The notes: generated by a model from the letters alone, not told the origin. A stretch of DNA of 64,000 nt from Euryarchaeota archaeon (GCA_016207515.1 JACQPN010000009.1:62001-126000), one strand, 5' to 3'; positions 13,340 to 23,331 are shown, counted from the stretch's first letter. Numbers and translations are program-made.

Positions 13340-16300
13340 CTATGCCCGACCGCCGGGCGTCCCATCCTTCGCCTTCGCCGGCCGCCTCTCCATCTCGTCC
13401 ACAAGCGCCTTGACGACCACCCACGGGCGGACCGCGGGCGAAACCTCGGACTGATCGGAGACGTCGCCCTGCTCCGGGCTATGTGGCGCGACGTTCTCTG
13501 CTACCGCGAACGTTTCGTTCTTCGGCTCGAAGACGACGGCGAACCCTTCGCGATACATGGATTCGGACGTCATCGCCGCGGTTTCCGCCGGTTCGTCTTC
13601 GAAAGGTGCGCGCGAAGCGACGCCTTTCATTTCAGCAGCGCTTCGTGCCGTCACGACGGCGTTCTCCGGCATCTTTTCGGCAAGACGTTCGCCGACGCGG
13701 GTCGCGACGGCCTCGGACGAGCGTAGCCTCGAGGATAGGAGGATGTCGCCGCTCGATCGCGCGGTGGTCACATGCGTGAACCCGGCGTCCTCCAGCCAGC
13801 GACGTAGGTCGGTGGGCGAGAACCTGCTGGTCTCTTCCACGTATGGACCGCGAAGGAACACGACGTACCGGCCTTCGCGTCGCCAGACGAGGGCGAGGAT
13901 CAAGAAACCGACGGCCGGGATGAGAAGGAGCAGGAACCCGCCCTCCTGAAGAGACCATGGGCTTGGGGGAACGGTGGTTCCGCCGCCGCCCGAAGAGGAG
14001 GTCGCGAAGGTGAAGAACGTCGTCAGGTGATCGCTCCACACGACGAGGCCGTTTCCCACGTCGATCTTGCATTCCTTGCCTGCGGGGATGTTGGTGGGGG
14101 CCGTCGCGGAATCGCAGACGAGAAAGATCTCAGTGGGGCTTCCCCCCGCCGTCCTGAAGCCGACCCGTCGTCCGGCTTCAGCCGGAAGCAGTATGCGGAC
14201 CGGGTGGTCGAAAGTCAACGTCGCCCCCGGCTCTCCGACCTCAATCGCGAGTAGTGTGGTGCCGCCATCGGGGGCCACGACCGCGGAGTTCGGCAGAAGC
14301 ATGGGCAGGATCATCTTTCCGTCCCATTGAGGATTGGAACTACCGATCGTCGTCTTCGCGGAGATATTCACCTCGAACGCGTTCGACGCGTTGTCCGAAT
14401 CCCGAAGGAGTCCGACCTTCTCGACCACCTTCACGGTGTGTGACGAGGCGGCCTGGTCGACAAGCAATCCCATGTCGAGGGTAAGCGCAGCATCGTCGGG
14501 CACGGATGCATCGATGACCACGTCTCGCAGGATGTTCGTGCCCGTCTCCGGCCGGCCACAGACAAGGATAAGTCGGACCGATCCTGCGGCGGTGGCGTAA
14601 GACGTGATGTTGACGTCCACCGCAGGCCGATTCTGGGAATCACAAAGTGCGCCCGGAACACCGACCGGACCCTCGGGTGTTGTGACCTCAAGGACCGTGA
14701 TGTCGACGACCAGTACTGATGAGCCGCCACGGCCGTCCTCGGCCTTGAAGGAGACGGCGTAGGCTTGCGGCCTCGCATCGTCGTACGTCGGCGTCCATTG
14801 GAGGACGTTGTCGAAGGGCTTGAAGTTCGCCGAATTCCCGGGAGGTAGTGCTTGAAGGTCCGCGGCGACGGTGACGTTGTCCATGTCGGGGTCGATCGCG
14901 GCCACGCCGAGTATCAAGGGCTGTCCCTCGTAGATCGTTATCTTGGTGAGGCGTGACTTGAAAACGGGATCGTGGTTTGTGTCGTTGCCTTCGAGTATCG
15001 TGACGGCCGCTGCACTTGGCGAACCGATGATGTAAGGGCCGGGCGCGAGCGTCAAGATCACGGTCTCGCCGGGATCCGTCACAGCGTCATCCACAGGCTT
15101 GACATTCACGTCGACGAAACCGAAGCCGTCCGGGATCGAGGCGGTCGCAGCACCGCTCGTGCCTTCGAAGAGGTAATCGCCGCCTTGGGCGGCCGTGCCT
15201 CCCACCACGAATGCGACCGAGAGGACGCCCGTCGTCCCGCCGCCCGTCCGCACTATCCTGAACGTGCCCGGCGAGCCGTCGTCCTCGAGCGCAAAGCCAT
15301 CCGTTGTTGTCACGTTCACGGTTGCGTTCCCGGTGCCCCCGGTCCCTGAGAAAGGCCCGGCCGCGTCTTCGTCGACTATGGTGGCGGCGACTTTTTGGAC
15401 GCCGGCCTCCACGGCGTTCGTGACGCTCTTGATGTCTATGACGACCGTCTCGTCGGGCTCGAACACCGAATCAAGGTGCCCTGTTAGCGTGATCGTCCCC
15501 GTCTTTGAGCCTGCCGGGATGACGATGACGGCGCCGCTTCGTCCGTAATCGCCGGAGAACGACGCGGTTCCCGTGAAGGTGAGGTTTACGGTTACCGATT
15601 TTGAGGCGAGGTTTGAGAGCGTCGCTGTGACGATGGCCGAGCCGCCGTCTTCTTTCATGGGGCTTCCACTGAGACTGAGAGTCACACTGGGCCCCACGCT
15701 TACGTCGTCGTCGGTGATCACGGCAGTGCCTTGCTGTGTGCCGGATTCGAGGGCGTTCGTGACGCTACTGATGTCCACCACTATCGTCTCCGTCCCCTCG
15801 ACGTTGGAATCCTGGATCGCGGTGAGGGTGATGGCGCCCGACGTGGCGCCCGCGAAGATCACGACCGAGGTTCCGCTAGGCGTGTAATCCGTGGTGGCGA
15901 ACGCCGTCCCCGTGAAGGCGAGGTAGACCGTGACGGTCTGGTTCGTAGGCGCGGAGAGGGTGAGGGCCAAGTAGGCGACCCCGGCGTTTTCCGAAATGGG
16001 GCTACCCGTAAGATCCAGGGTTACAGTTGGCAACGAGTCGCCGCCACCTACGCCGGTGGAAGGCTCGTCGTCATCCGTGATGACGGCAGTGACCTGCTGT
16101 GTCCCCGCTTCGATGGCGTTCGTGACGCTGCTGATGTCGACGATGACGGTCTCATCCGCCTCGTCCACGGAATCCGAGGCCGCCCAGATCATGATGGTGC
16201 TCGTGAGCCCCGTGGGACCGATTACGATTGTCGTATCGCTTGGGGTGTAGTCACCCGTAAGATTCGCCGTCCCTGTGAACGCCAGGAAAACCGTGACGGT

Positions 16301-19213
16301 CTGGTTGGTCGTTTTCGACAGTGTGGCCGTCACGTAGGCTATTCCGCCTGTTTCCGGCATCGGGCTGTCCGTCAGGCTCAAAGTCACGGTCGGGGTGATG
16401 CCATCATCGTCCGTGATCGTGGCGGTCACTTGTTGTGTGCCGACTTCGACCGCGTTGGTGACGTTGCTTATGTCCACGACGATGGTCTCGCCGGGATCGA
16501 CTACCGTATCTTGGACCGCTCCGAGCGAGACGGTGCCTGTCGTCGTCCCGATGCTGATAACGATCGAGGTCGCGCTTCGAGTGTAATCACTCGTGAGGAG
16601 GGCCGTCCCGGAGAACGTCAGGTCGACAGTGACGGTCTGCGTCGTCGCCGCCGATAAGGTCGCCCAGACGGTGGCCACGCCTGCGGCTTCCGCCATCGGG
16701 CTTCCGACGAGACTCAACGTTACGTTCGGCAACGCCCCATCGCCGTCTCCATCGTCGTCTATGATGGTGGCCGTGACCTGTTGGGTCCCGGCCTCTACAT
16801 CGCCGGAGACGCTGACGATATCGACGATGATAGTCTCGTCGCCCTCGATGAGCGAGTCTTGGATGGCGGTCAGCGTCGCGGTCCCAGAACTTTGACCGGG
16901 ATTGATGGTGATGGATGCGCTGCTACGCGAATAATCGGTCGAAAAGATCGCGACCCCTGTGAATCCGAGGTTTACGGTGACCGTGTGGGTCGTGGCCCCC
17001 GGCAGGCTTGCAGTGAGTGTGGCCATCCCGGCGGCCTCTGCCATGGGGCTCCCGGCAAGGCTCAACGTCACGCCAGACACGTCGTTGTCCGCGATGGTGA
17101 CGGTAGCCGCACTTGGCGAGCCCAGCGTGTAGGCGCCGAAGGGGGAGCCTTGCAGCGTCATGATCGACGTCTCGGCGGCTTCGATCGAGGCGTCGTCCAC
17201 CGGCGTCACGGTCACGTTGGCCGCGAGCGCCCCCGCGGGGATCGTGACCGTTGAGGAACTCGCATTGCCACTGAGAGCGTAATCGACGACATTAGTGGCG
17301 GTGCCCGTGATCGCGAAACCGACGGTGAGGGCGCTTGTGGTCGCCCCGGTGCGCGCCACCATGAACGTCCCCGTACCGGGACCGGTCTCGGAAGCGCTGG
17401 CATCCGACGCCGTGACAGTGACGACAGGCCCGTCGTTGTCCGCTATTGTGACGGTGTCATTATCGGGCGAGCCGATCGTGTACGAGCCCGTCCCGAGTGT
17501 CAAGACCACAGTTTCGGCTGGCTCGAACGCCGAATCATCCACAGGAGTGACCGTGACGTTCACAGAACTCGCGCCAATGGGGATGATGGCGGTCGTCAAG
17601 GTCGCGTTGCCCGAAAGGATGTAGTCGGCCGGATTCGAGGCCGAACCGCCGAGCGTGAAATTTATGGTCAGGGCCGTCGCAGTCGTCCCGTTACGTGTGA
17701 TCGTGAGCTTGCCTGGGTCTGGTCCGGACTCGGAGGCGTTCCCATCGGTCGCGCTCACGGACACCGTCGGGGCCGTTGCCCCGAACTGGTAGCACGGACC
17801 GAATTCGGACGTGCTTCCGCCGGGGGCCGTGGCCGTGGCGGTAAGGAACCTTCCCTGGGGGATCGGGCCGCTATTAGTGTAATTGAATGGCGCTATCCCG
17901 CTCGGGTCGCCCACGAAAAGATCCATGGAACCCAAGTATGTCTCGCCTTCGCCGTAACCGCTCGTGTCGCACGCAGGATTGGAAAAGAAGTCCAAACGGT
18001 AGGGCATCGGCGCCATGGTGCTGAGGTTGCCCACGATGGTGTTCCCGCCCGTCACGGCGGAAATGCTCGGGAAATTCTGGAGACCGTTCGGGCCCGTGTC
18101 GGGGTCGGTAGCATCGTTTTGCGTGACACCATTGTCGGCGAGGTCGATGCCGAGGCCAGAGTTGTTGTGGATGCTGTTGCCCCGGATGGTTATGCGGGTG
18201 GAGGTCCCCGTGACCGCTACGCCGTCATGCGTGCCCTTCGTGAACGCGATGACGTTCCCTTCGCCGGGCAGAGTCCCGCCCACGGTTGCGTCAGGCACGT
18301 TCACGAAGACGATGGCTTCCGTGTTGCCCATGTTCGCGCCCGAGTGCATCGCTACGCCGATCCTGTTCCCTTGGGTCCGCGATCCAGTGGATCCTGAGCC
18401 CGTGATCTCGATCGCGAATCCGTTGTCGCCGATGACGTTTCCCTCGCCGGCGATGCTCCCACCGATGATGGCGTCCGGCGTGTCTTCGATGACGATGCCG
18501 TGGGACTGGCCATTGGAGAGGCGGCTGTCGCCCGTGGCGGAAAGGCCGATGATGTTCCCTTTGATTACGGGCGCAGATGCGACCTCGACGCTGATACCGT
18601 AACTGTTCCCACTGATCAAATTGCCCTCCCCGGTGCCCGCGCCCCCGATGGTAACGTTCGAAGAACCGTTGATCCTGACGCCATAGTCGATCGGGACGGC
18701 GTTCATTCCCGTTGAATCGGTGCCGATGAAGTTGCCTTGGATCACGTGTCCGTTACCGCGCACGATGCGGATACCAGCGTTTCCGGGGTTCGGCTGGTCG
18801 TGGATGATGAGCCCTTTGATTGTGGACCCCGCTCCGTCATGGTCGATCTTTAGGATGCTGATGCCCGCGCCCGAGGTGCCTTGTATCTGGATGACCGGTG
18901 CCCCGACCGCCCAACCCGGCTGCGTCGTGCCGTCGATCGTAACGGGTGCCGTTATCACCGGCAACCCGCCGCTTGGGCTTACGATCCAGTGGACGCCGCT
19001 ACCGGGTATGTTGAAGCAGATGAACGACGAGTCGGGATTGGCGTTCGCATCGAGCATGGCCTGCTTGAGGCTACCCGTACCCGATTGGTTCGTGTTCGTG
19101 ACGCAATCTCCGATCGCTGCAGTGGCCAGCATGCCCCCGGGGCCAGTCACACCGAGAAGAAGGATACCCGCGACGAGTGCGATACGCCGATCCGTCGTGC
19201 GGCTACCGTTCAT
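13340..19213 (-). CDS. Giant Calx-beta repeat surface protein with beta-helix and C-terminal membrane anchor
   Basis: About 1,957 residues from ATG 19211-19213, which gives a signal peptide (RRIALVAGILLLGV); upstream in-frame starts add up to 55 non-signal residues. Order: right-handed beta-helix region (about 60-400, repeats such as GEGNLISGNSYGI and VIQGNFIG); eight Calx-beta domains (about 480-1410), the middle five close tandem paralogues of about 115 residues each ending in a DDD or DND calcium-site motif; a cadherin/Ig-like domain (DPDMDNVTVAAD); a stalk; one transmembrane helix (LLLLIPAVGFLILALVW, about 1755-1775); and a ~180-residue charged tail. By family it should be a calcium-binding cell-surface adhesin. 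The M14 carboxypeptidase gene lies upstream on the same strand. Confidence 0.88.
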   Translation of the reverse strand: MNGSRTTDRRIALVAGILLLGVTGPGGMLATAAIGDCVTNTNQSGTGSLKQAMLDANANPDSSFICFNIPGSGVHWIVSPSGGLPVITAPVTIDGTTQPGWAVGAPVIQIQGTSGAGISILKIDHDGAGSTIKGLIIHDQPNPGNAGIRIVRGNGHVIQGNFIGTDSTGMNAVPIDYGVRINGSSNVTIGGAGTGEGNLISGNSYGISVEVASAPVIKGNIIGLSATGDSRLSNGQSHGIVIEDTPDAIIGGSIAGEGNVIGDNGFAIEITGSGSTGSRTQGNRIGVAMHSGANMGNTEAIVFVNVPDATVGGTLPGEGNVIAFTKGTHDGVAVTGTSTRITIRGNSIHNNSGLGIDLADNGVTQNDATDPDTGPNGLQNFPSISAVTGGNTIVGNLSTMAPMPYRLDFFSNPACDTSGYGEGETYLGSMDLFVGDPSGIAPFNYTNSGPIPQGRFLTATATAPGGSTSEFGPCYQFGATAPTVSVSATDGNASESGPDPGKLTITRNGTTATALTINFTLGGSASNPADYILSGNATLTTAIIPIGASSVNVTVTPVDDSAFEPAETVVLTLGTGSYTIGSPDNDTVTIADNDGPVVTVTASDASASETGPGTGTFMVARTGATTSALTVGFAITGTATNVVDYALSGNASSSTVTIPAGALAANVTVTPVDDASIEAAETSIMTLQGSPFGAYTLGSPSAATVTIADNDVSGVTLSLAGSPMAEAAGMATLTASLPGATTHTVTVNLGFTGVAIFSTDYSRSSASITINPGQSSGTATLTAIQDSLIEGDETIIVDIVSVSGDVEAGTQQVTATIIDDDGDGDGALPNVTLSLVGSPMAEAAGVATVWATLSAATTQTVTVDLTFSGTALLTSDYTRSATSIVISIGTTTGTVSLGAVQDTVVDPGETIVVDISNVTNAVEVGTQQVTATITDDDGITPTVTLSLTDSPMPETGGIAYVTATLSKTTNQTVTVFLAFTGTANLTGDYTPSDTTIVIGPTGLTSTIMIWAASDSVDEADETVIVDISSVTNAIEAGTQQVTAVITDDDEPSTGVGGGDSLPTVTLDLTGSPISENAGVAYLALTLSAPTNQTVTVYLAFTGTAFATTDYTPSGTSVVIFAGATSGAITLTAIQDSNVEGTETIVVDISSVTNALESGTQQGTAVITDDDVSVGPSVTLSLSGSPMKEDGGSAIVTATLSNLASKSVTVNLTFTGTASFSGDYGRSGAVIVIPAGSKTGTITLTGHLDSVFEPDETVVIDIKSVTNAVEAGVQKVAATIVDEDAAGPFSGTGGTGNATVNVTTTDGFALEDDGSPGTFRIVRTGGGTTGVLSVAFVVGGTAAQGGDYLFEGTSGAATASIPDGFGFVDVNVKPVDDAVTDPGETVILTLAPGPYIIGSPSAAAVTILEGNDTNHDPVFKSRLTKITIYEGQPLILGVAAIDPDMDNVTVAADLQALPPGNSANFKPFDNVLQWTPTYDDARPQAYAVSFKAEDGRGGSSVLVVDITVLEVTTPEGPVGVPGALCDSQNRPAVDVNITSYATAAGSVRLILVCGRPETGTNILRDVVIDASVPDDAALTLDMGLLVDQAASSHTVKVVEKVGLLRDSDNASNAFEVNISAKTTIGSSNPQWDGKMILPMLLPNSAVVAPDGGTTLLAIEVGEPGATLTFDHPVRILLPAEAGRRVGFRTAGGSPTEIFLVCDSATAPTNIPAGKECKIDVGNGLVVWSDHLTTFFTFATSSSGGGGTTVPPSPWSLQEGGFLLLLIPAVGFLILALVWRREGRYVVFLRGPYVEETSRFSPTDLRRWLEDAGFTHVTTARSSGDILLSSRLRSSEAVATRVGERLAEKMPENAVVTARSAAEMKGVASRAPFEDEPAETAAMTSESMYREGFAVVFEPKNETFAVAENVAPHSPEQGDVSDQSEVSPAVRPWVVVKALVDEMERRPAKAKDGTPGGRA

Positions 19214-19441
19214 TGGGAAGCTTTCCGCGCGGGACCCGGCATCGGTATCATGCGGCTCGGCCATGGTTGGTCCCACTACATGAACCTGCGCGTCACTTCT
19301 TCCGAGGGCCGACCCTGGCTCATGGGCGTCACGGCGGAATCGTGGTGGCAGGACGTATGACACGGCAACGGCCTGCAACGTTTTCCCTCAGGAATCGACG
19401 CGCATGCGTTCGGGGGAACGTCGCCGCGGCGGCACGGGTCG

Positions 19442-20830
19442 TCAGCGGGCGCGCGGACGGCGTAGGACGAGGGCGAGGGCAATCGTCGCGAAGAGCACCG
19501 TTTCTACGGACGGCCCGGGCGTCCTCGCCGGTCCCAAGAGGTCTTGCTTGACGATGGGCGCTTCGACGTCTTCGCCTAGTTTGGCCGTGACGACGTCGCC
19601 GACGGTCTCGACGGTGAATGGGATGGTCACCGTGCGGTGCCGTTCCATCTGCACGCGTTTCATCCACCGTAGTTCCAGGTCGTAGCTTCCGGGGGCGAAA
19701 TTGCCCTGGACGCGCGCGGAGGATGCGTCCCCGGGCGATATGAACGGGATGTAGGCGGTCTGGTTGACGCCGGTCGAATCGGGGATGGTCACCGTCACGT
19801 TCGTGGCGTTTCCCCATCCCTTGTTCTCGACGCGGAAGATCACTTGGTCGGTGGAGATGGAAAGGAGCGACAACTCCGGGTAGCCCGCGTAAAGGTGGAC
19901 GTTCTTCATCGCGTGGACGATGCCTTGCCAGAGGACGCGATCAATATGCGCCGGGTCTTCGGTCGCGTAACCGTAGCTGTCCTGCAGTTCGAAGCCCCAC
20001 GAAACGGCCCCGGTCCAGTCGTATGCCGTGTCGACGGTCGAACCCGATGCCGGGTATATCGTGCTCCAGATCGGCCCGCAGCGTTTTCGCTCCCACTCGG
20101 TATAGACCTCGTTGCAGATCCTCTCGTAGATCTCCTTGTCCGGCGGGTCGCGGCCTTCGATGCCGTACGGGTAGAGGAGCAGGTTGCCACAGCAGTGGAT
20201 CGAACCGTAGTAGTCGGGTTGCAACTCTAGCCACTTTGCGACCATGGCCTTCGTCTCTGACTCCGACATGGCCGAAGGGCCCGGGTTGTTGAAGAGCGGA
20301 TCCTCATCGATGCCCGCCCATCCCACGGGGAAGTTGCGGTTGAGGTTGACGAGGTTCCCGTTGAGCCGCTGCGTTCCCATGGAGCCATCGGGGTTGGCAA
20401 GCGGCATGATGAAGGTGTGGCGGTTCTCTATTATCCACTTCGCGTCCGCATCGGACGGGTAGCCTTCGGCTAGCCACTCGACGAAACGCTTGCCGATTAT
20501 CTCACCTGAGTATTCGCCGGCGTGGATCCCGCCGTCGACCCACACGACCTCCCTTTCTTCGAGGGGTCGCATTTTGGGGTTGGTGAAATCGGCGAATTCC
20601 ATGAGCCAAAGGTCCATTCCTTTGCTTGAGAGGCCGATCGAGTGCATCTTGACGATGTCAGGGTGCGCTGCCGCGATGTCCTGGAGGCTCTTCGTGATGA
20701 CGGGCCAAGGCTCGTACGTGCGGACCTCGTTCGGGTCGGGCACGTCCTGGGCACGTGCGAGCGGGACAATGGAGGTGAGTAGGATCGCCAACGCAAGAAA
20801 CGCGAGGGCCCCCTTCCGCCTGGACATCAC
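19442..20830 (-). CDS. Secreted M14 zinc carboxypeptidase with C-terminal anchor
   Basis: 462 residues. A signal peptide (1 to about 27, ending ARAQD) is followed by the M14 domain. Zinc ligands are His103 and Glu106 (GGIHAGEYSGE) and His212 (GSIHCCGN), the substrate-binding motif is NLNRNFP (162-168), and the catalytic Glu is 281 (WGFELQDS). It would remove C-terminal amino acids from peptides outside the cell. A beta-sandwich domain follows (about 325-425). The end TPGPSVETVLFATIALALVL plus an Arg-rich tail looks like an archaeosortase-type PGF-CTERM signal. CGCTTAAATGG (about 20851-20861) is a TATA box for a leaderless start; ATG 20825-20827 is an alternative. Confidence 0.9.
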   Translation of the reverse strand: MMSRRKGALAFLALAILLTSIVPLARAQDVPDPNEVRTYEPWPVITKSLQDIAAAHPDIVKMHSIGLSSKGMDLWLMEFADFTNPKMRPLEEREVVWVDGGIHAGEYSGEIIGKRFVEWLAEGYPSDADAKWIIENRHTFIMPLANPDGSMGTQRLNGNLVNLNRNFPVGWAGIDEDPLFNNPGPSAMSESETKAMVAKWLELQPDYYGSIHCCGNLLLYPYGIEGRDPPDKEIYERICNEVYTEWERKRCGPIWSTIYPASGSTVDTAYDWTGAVSWGFELQDSYGYATEDPAHIDRVLWQGIVHAMKNVHLYAGYPELSLLSISTDQVIFRVENKGWGNATNVTVTIPDSTGVNQTAYIPFISPGDASSARVQGNFAPGSYDLELRWMKRVQMERHRTVTIPFTVETVGDVVTAKLGEDVEAPIVKQDLLGPARTPGPSVETVLFATIALALVLRRPRAR

Positions 20831-20932
20831 AGGTAGAGCCGGGTTGAGGCCATTTAAGCGTAGTGGTAGAACTAGTGTCCATGCGCGGAATCCAGATGGA
20901 ACGCTTATATCCAGGGTGCAGAATCGACGCGC

Positions 20933-21256
20933 ATGGCCTTTCCAGCCTGTGTCACGAACCTCCCCGAGGGGGCGCTTCTCCCGGGGCTACGCTGCAATGT
21001 CCATCAGGGCGAGAAAAGCCAGGTCATATTCATCGAGGCGCTGGCGGACGTCACTGTTCCGCCCCACACGCACTCCGAGGAATGGGGGATAATCGTTTCC
21101 GGCGAGATAGAGACAACAATCAACGGCAAGAAGGAGACGCGCCGGACGGGAATGGAACATCACATCCCGGCAAACGTGGTCCATTCCTTCACGTGGAGGA
21201 AGGGTGCACGGGCCGTCTTGATCTTTGACGAGCCCCAACGGGTGAAGATGAAGTGA
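20933..21256 (+). CDS. Small cupin-domain protein
   Basis: 107 residues. Single conserved-barrel cupin: motif 1 PPHTHSEEWGIIVSGEIE (His45, His47, Glu50 as metal ligands) and motif 2 IPANVVHSFTW (His84). Such proteins bind a metal ion and act as sensors or small isomerases or dioxygenases; no reaction can be assigned. CGCTTATATCC (about 20901-20911) is a TATA box placing transcription at the ATG. The stop codon overlaps the start of a tiny zinc-finger ORF. Confidence 0.85.
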   Translation: MAFPACVTNLPEGALLPGLRCNVHQGEKSQVIFIEALADVTVPPHTHSEEWGIIVSGEIETTINGKKETRRTGMEHHIPANVVHSFTWRKGARAVLIFDEPQRVKMK

Positions 21257-21408
21257 GAAAGCCCCAACGCTTCGAGTGCCTCTTCTGCAACGAACCGCTC
21301 TCCGATTTTTTCATCGCATTCTACGAGCATGTGGGCCGGCGGGGCGGCTGCAAGGAGGCGTGGTACGATTGGATGGGGAACGTCCGGCGGGAAGCAGGCG
21401 GGAACTAG
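21253..21408 (+). CDS. Small C2HC zinc-finger-like protein
   Basis: 51 residues, starting at a GTG that overlaps the cupin stop (GTGA). The order is FECLFCNEPLSD, then YEHVGRRGGC, giving Cys-x2-Cys-x13-His-x6-Cys, a plausible zinc knuckle, followed by a Trp-rich end (AWYDWMG). Too short to match a named family by eye. Translational coupling and clean cysteine spacing argue that it is real. The role is unknown; a nucleic-acid- or protein-binding partner of the cupin is a guess. Confidence 0.55.
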   Translation: MRKPQRFECLFCNEPLSDFFIAFYEHVGRRGGCKEAWYDWMGNVRREAGGN

Positions 21409-21691
21409 GACACGCCCGGCTTGATCGCCCCACGCGAGCGAATGGCGGTCCGTTTCACGTTTCGACCACCCTGGCCAAAGAGGGGCGACTTCGATGAAGT
21501 GCGCGAGTGATCTCCTCGGACACGGCTTCGATCTTGGCGCTCAAGGGCTCGACAGACGAGGCGCGATCCGCGGGCGTCGATGGACACAAGCAGATCCCGT
21601 TTTGGAGCGTCCCCCAAGAGATCGAGGAAGGAAGGAAAGGGCCCGACCGTAAGACGCCTCCTTCATTACGAATGGAACGCATCGGGCCGTC

Positions 21692-22264
21692 GTGAAGCCG
21701 GATTCCCGCGTCCTCGGGATCGACGATGCCCCGTTCAGCTTCTCGGACCCCTCGGTGCCGATAGTAGGCGTCGTGATGCGCGGCGGCGGCTACATCGATG
21801 CCGTCCTCAAGTCCAGCGTCACGGTCGATGGCACGGATTCCACGGAGCGCCTCATCGACATGATAGGCAAGTCCCGCTACAAGGAGCAACCGAAGGCCGT
21901 CTTCCTCGACGGAGCGGCGCTCGGAGGCTTCAACGTCGTCGACGTGGAGGCGCTCCACGATGCAATAGATGTTCCCGTCGTGACGGTCACGCGCGACGAG
22001 CCGGACATCGCGGCGATGGAGAAGGCGCTGAAGACCCGGTTTCCGGATTGGAAGGAACGGCTTGAAAAACTGGGGACCGAGGGGCTCGAGCCCTTTTCGA
22101 CGGCCCATTCGCCAATCCATGTCCGGAGGGTGGGAATCGAACGCGCGGAGACCGAGGAACTCTTGAAGCTGTTCACATTCCAAGGCGTCGTTCCGGAGCC
22201 GCTTCGAGTAGCGCATCTCATCGCGACCGCGATGGTGGAAGGGGAATCGAGGGGCCGCGCCTAG
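21692..22264 (+). CDS. DUF99 family protein (predicted endonuclease V-like fold)
   Basis: 190 residues from GTG 21692. It carries the archaeal DUF99 landmarks: VLGIDDAPF near the start (an acidic residue on beta-1, as in endonuclease V), GVVMRGGGYIDAVL, VFLDGAALGGFNVVD and, near the end, PEPLRVAHLIATAM. DUF99 has been linked to the endonuclease V / RNase H fold, which suggests nucleic-acid repair; a biochemical role here is inference. Its 3' end overlaps the convergent isomerase gene by 4 nt. The 280 nt before it contain nothing recognisable. Confidence 0.85.
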   Translation: MKPDSRVLGIDDAPFSFSDPSVPIVGVVMRGGGYIDAVLKSSVTVDGTDSTERLIDMIGKSRYKEQPKAVFLDGAALGGFNVVDVEALHDAIDVPVVTVTRDEPDIAAMEKALKTRFPDWKERLEKLGTEGLEPFSTAHSPIHVRRVGIERAETEELLKLFTFQGVVPEPLRVAHLIATAMVEGESRGRA

Positions 22265-23331
22265 TTGGCGCCCGCGTCCTTCTTGCGCGCGGCTTCCGCG
22301 AGACCGCTCTTCAACTCGCCGATCACATCGACCGGTGTCGGATCGATGCCGCGTTGGAGCGCGACGTAGACGCTCGCGAAGTCGCCGACGTGTGTCGCGG
22401 AGAGTATCTTGGACAGGAGGCGCCTTCCCTCGGGCTTGATCTCCAGCACCTTGGCTCGCTTACCGATGAGCCGTCGCGTCATTTCGAGGCGCGCCTTCAT
22501 CTGGGAGCCCTCGGTGCCGTCCGTGATGAACGTGGCTGAGAAATGGCGGGCCTTGTCCTCGCCGGACCAACCGACGAGATCGTTGTGGTCCATCTCGGGA
22601 AGCGCTCCGGCAAACGCCATCACCTTCGCGTTCTCGCTCATCTGGTTGGCGATCCGCCGCGCGACCGACGTGTATGGTCCTACGCCGTAGATGACCGGTG
22701 TCGTGCCTTGTATCTCGGCGGCGAGTTTCTTCGATTCGTTCCTTTCTTTCGGGACATCAGGCCTGATCCTCGTGCTCACGTCGGAGACGACCTTGATGGC
22801 GTCGCGAACGCGGTCATCGGCTTTCATGAGACCGAATTTCTCGAGCGCGTAGAGCGGCGGGATGGTGAGAAGCCCGAGCGCTGCACGCGGTTGGAGCCCA
22901 TCGGGGACGATTATCGCGTCGCCCTTGCCCCTCTTCACGACCTGGGCCAGGGTCCCGCCCGAACAGACGGCGACGACTCTCGACCCACGCTTCAAGGCCT
23001 CTTTCGCGGCTGCTATGGTCTCCTCCGTCTCGCCCGAGTAGGAGATCGCGATGACGAGCGACCTGCTCCCGATCCACGTGGGGACCGTGTAATTGCGATT
23101 GACGGTCACCGGGACGTCGGAAACGGACTTGAGCAGGGACGACGCCATGTGGCCGCCGATGGCGGACCCGCCCATCCCCGTGAAGAGTATCCAATCGAAC
23201 TTGCCTTTGAAGGTCGGCTGGTACGAACGCCCAATCTCGCGCGCCTTCTCCAACTGGTGCGGGAAATCGGAGAGGACTTTGAGCATCCCCGACCTGTCAA
23301 TGGAGGTCATCGGCGCTTGGTCATCTTGCAT
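22261..23331 (-). CDS. Bifunctional phosphoglucose/phosphomannose isomerase
   Basis: 356 residues. SIS-domain isomerase: FTGMGGSAIGGHMASS in the first SIS half, SYSGETEETIAAA as the phosphate-binding Ser/Thr loop, then NQMSENAK and EMDHNDLVGW with the catalytic Glu/His region. Archaeal enzymes of this type interconvert fructose 6-phosphate with glucose 6- and mannose 6-phosphate, feeding glycolysis and surface-sugar synthesis. Length and motif order fit the family. CTAAATAGC (about 23365-23374, reverse strand) is a TATA-like box 34 nt upstream. Confidence 0.93.
   Translation of the reverse strand: MQDDQAPMTSIDRSGMLKVLSDFPHQLEKAREIGRSYQPTFKGKFDWILFTGMGGSAIGGHMASSLLKSVSDVPVTVNRNYTVPTWIGSRSLVIAISYSGETEETIAAAKEALKRGSRVVAVCSGGTLAQVVKRGKGDAIIVPDGLQPRAALGLLTIPPLYALEKFGLMKADDRVRDAIKVVSDVSTRIRPDVPKERNESKKLAAEIQGTTPVIYGVGPYTSVARRIANQMSENAKVMAFAGALPEMDHNDLVGWSGEDKARHFSATFITDGTEGSQMKARLEMTRRLIGKRAKVLEIKPEGRRLLSKILSATHVGDFASVYVALQRGIDPTPVDVIGELKSGLAEAARKKDAGAN

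Noticed and set aside
15720-16900. DNA tandem repeat within the giant gene
   Set aside because: Periodicity is explained by repeated Calx-beta protein domains that differ at many bases.
21455-22216. 253-codon frame antisense to DUF99
   Set aside because: The sense frame has DUF99 motifs from end to end; the antisense frame has none.
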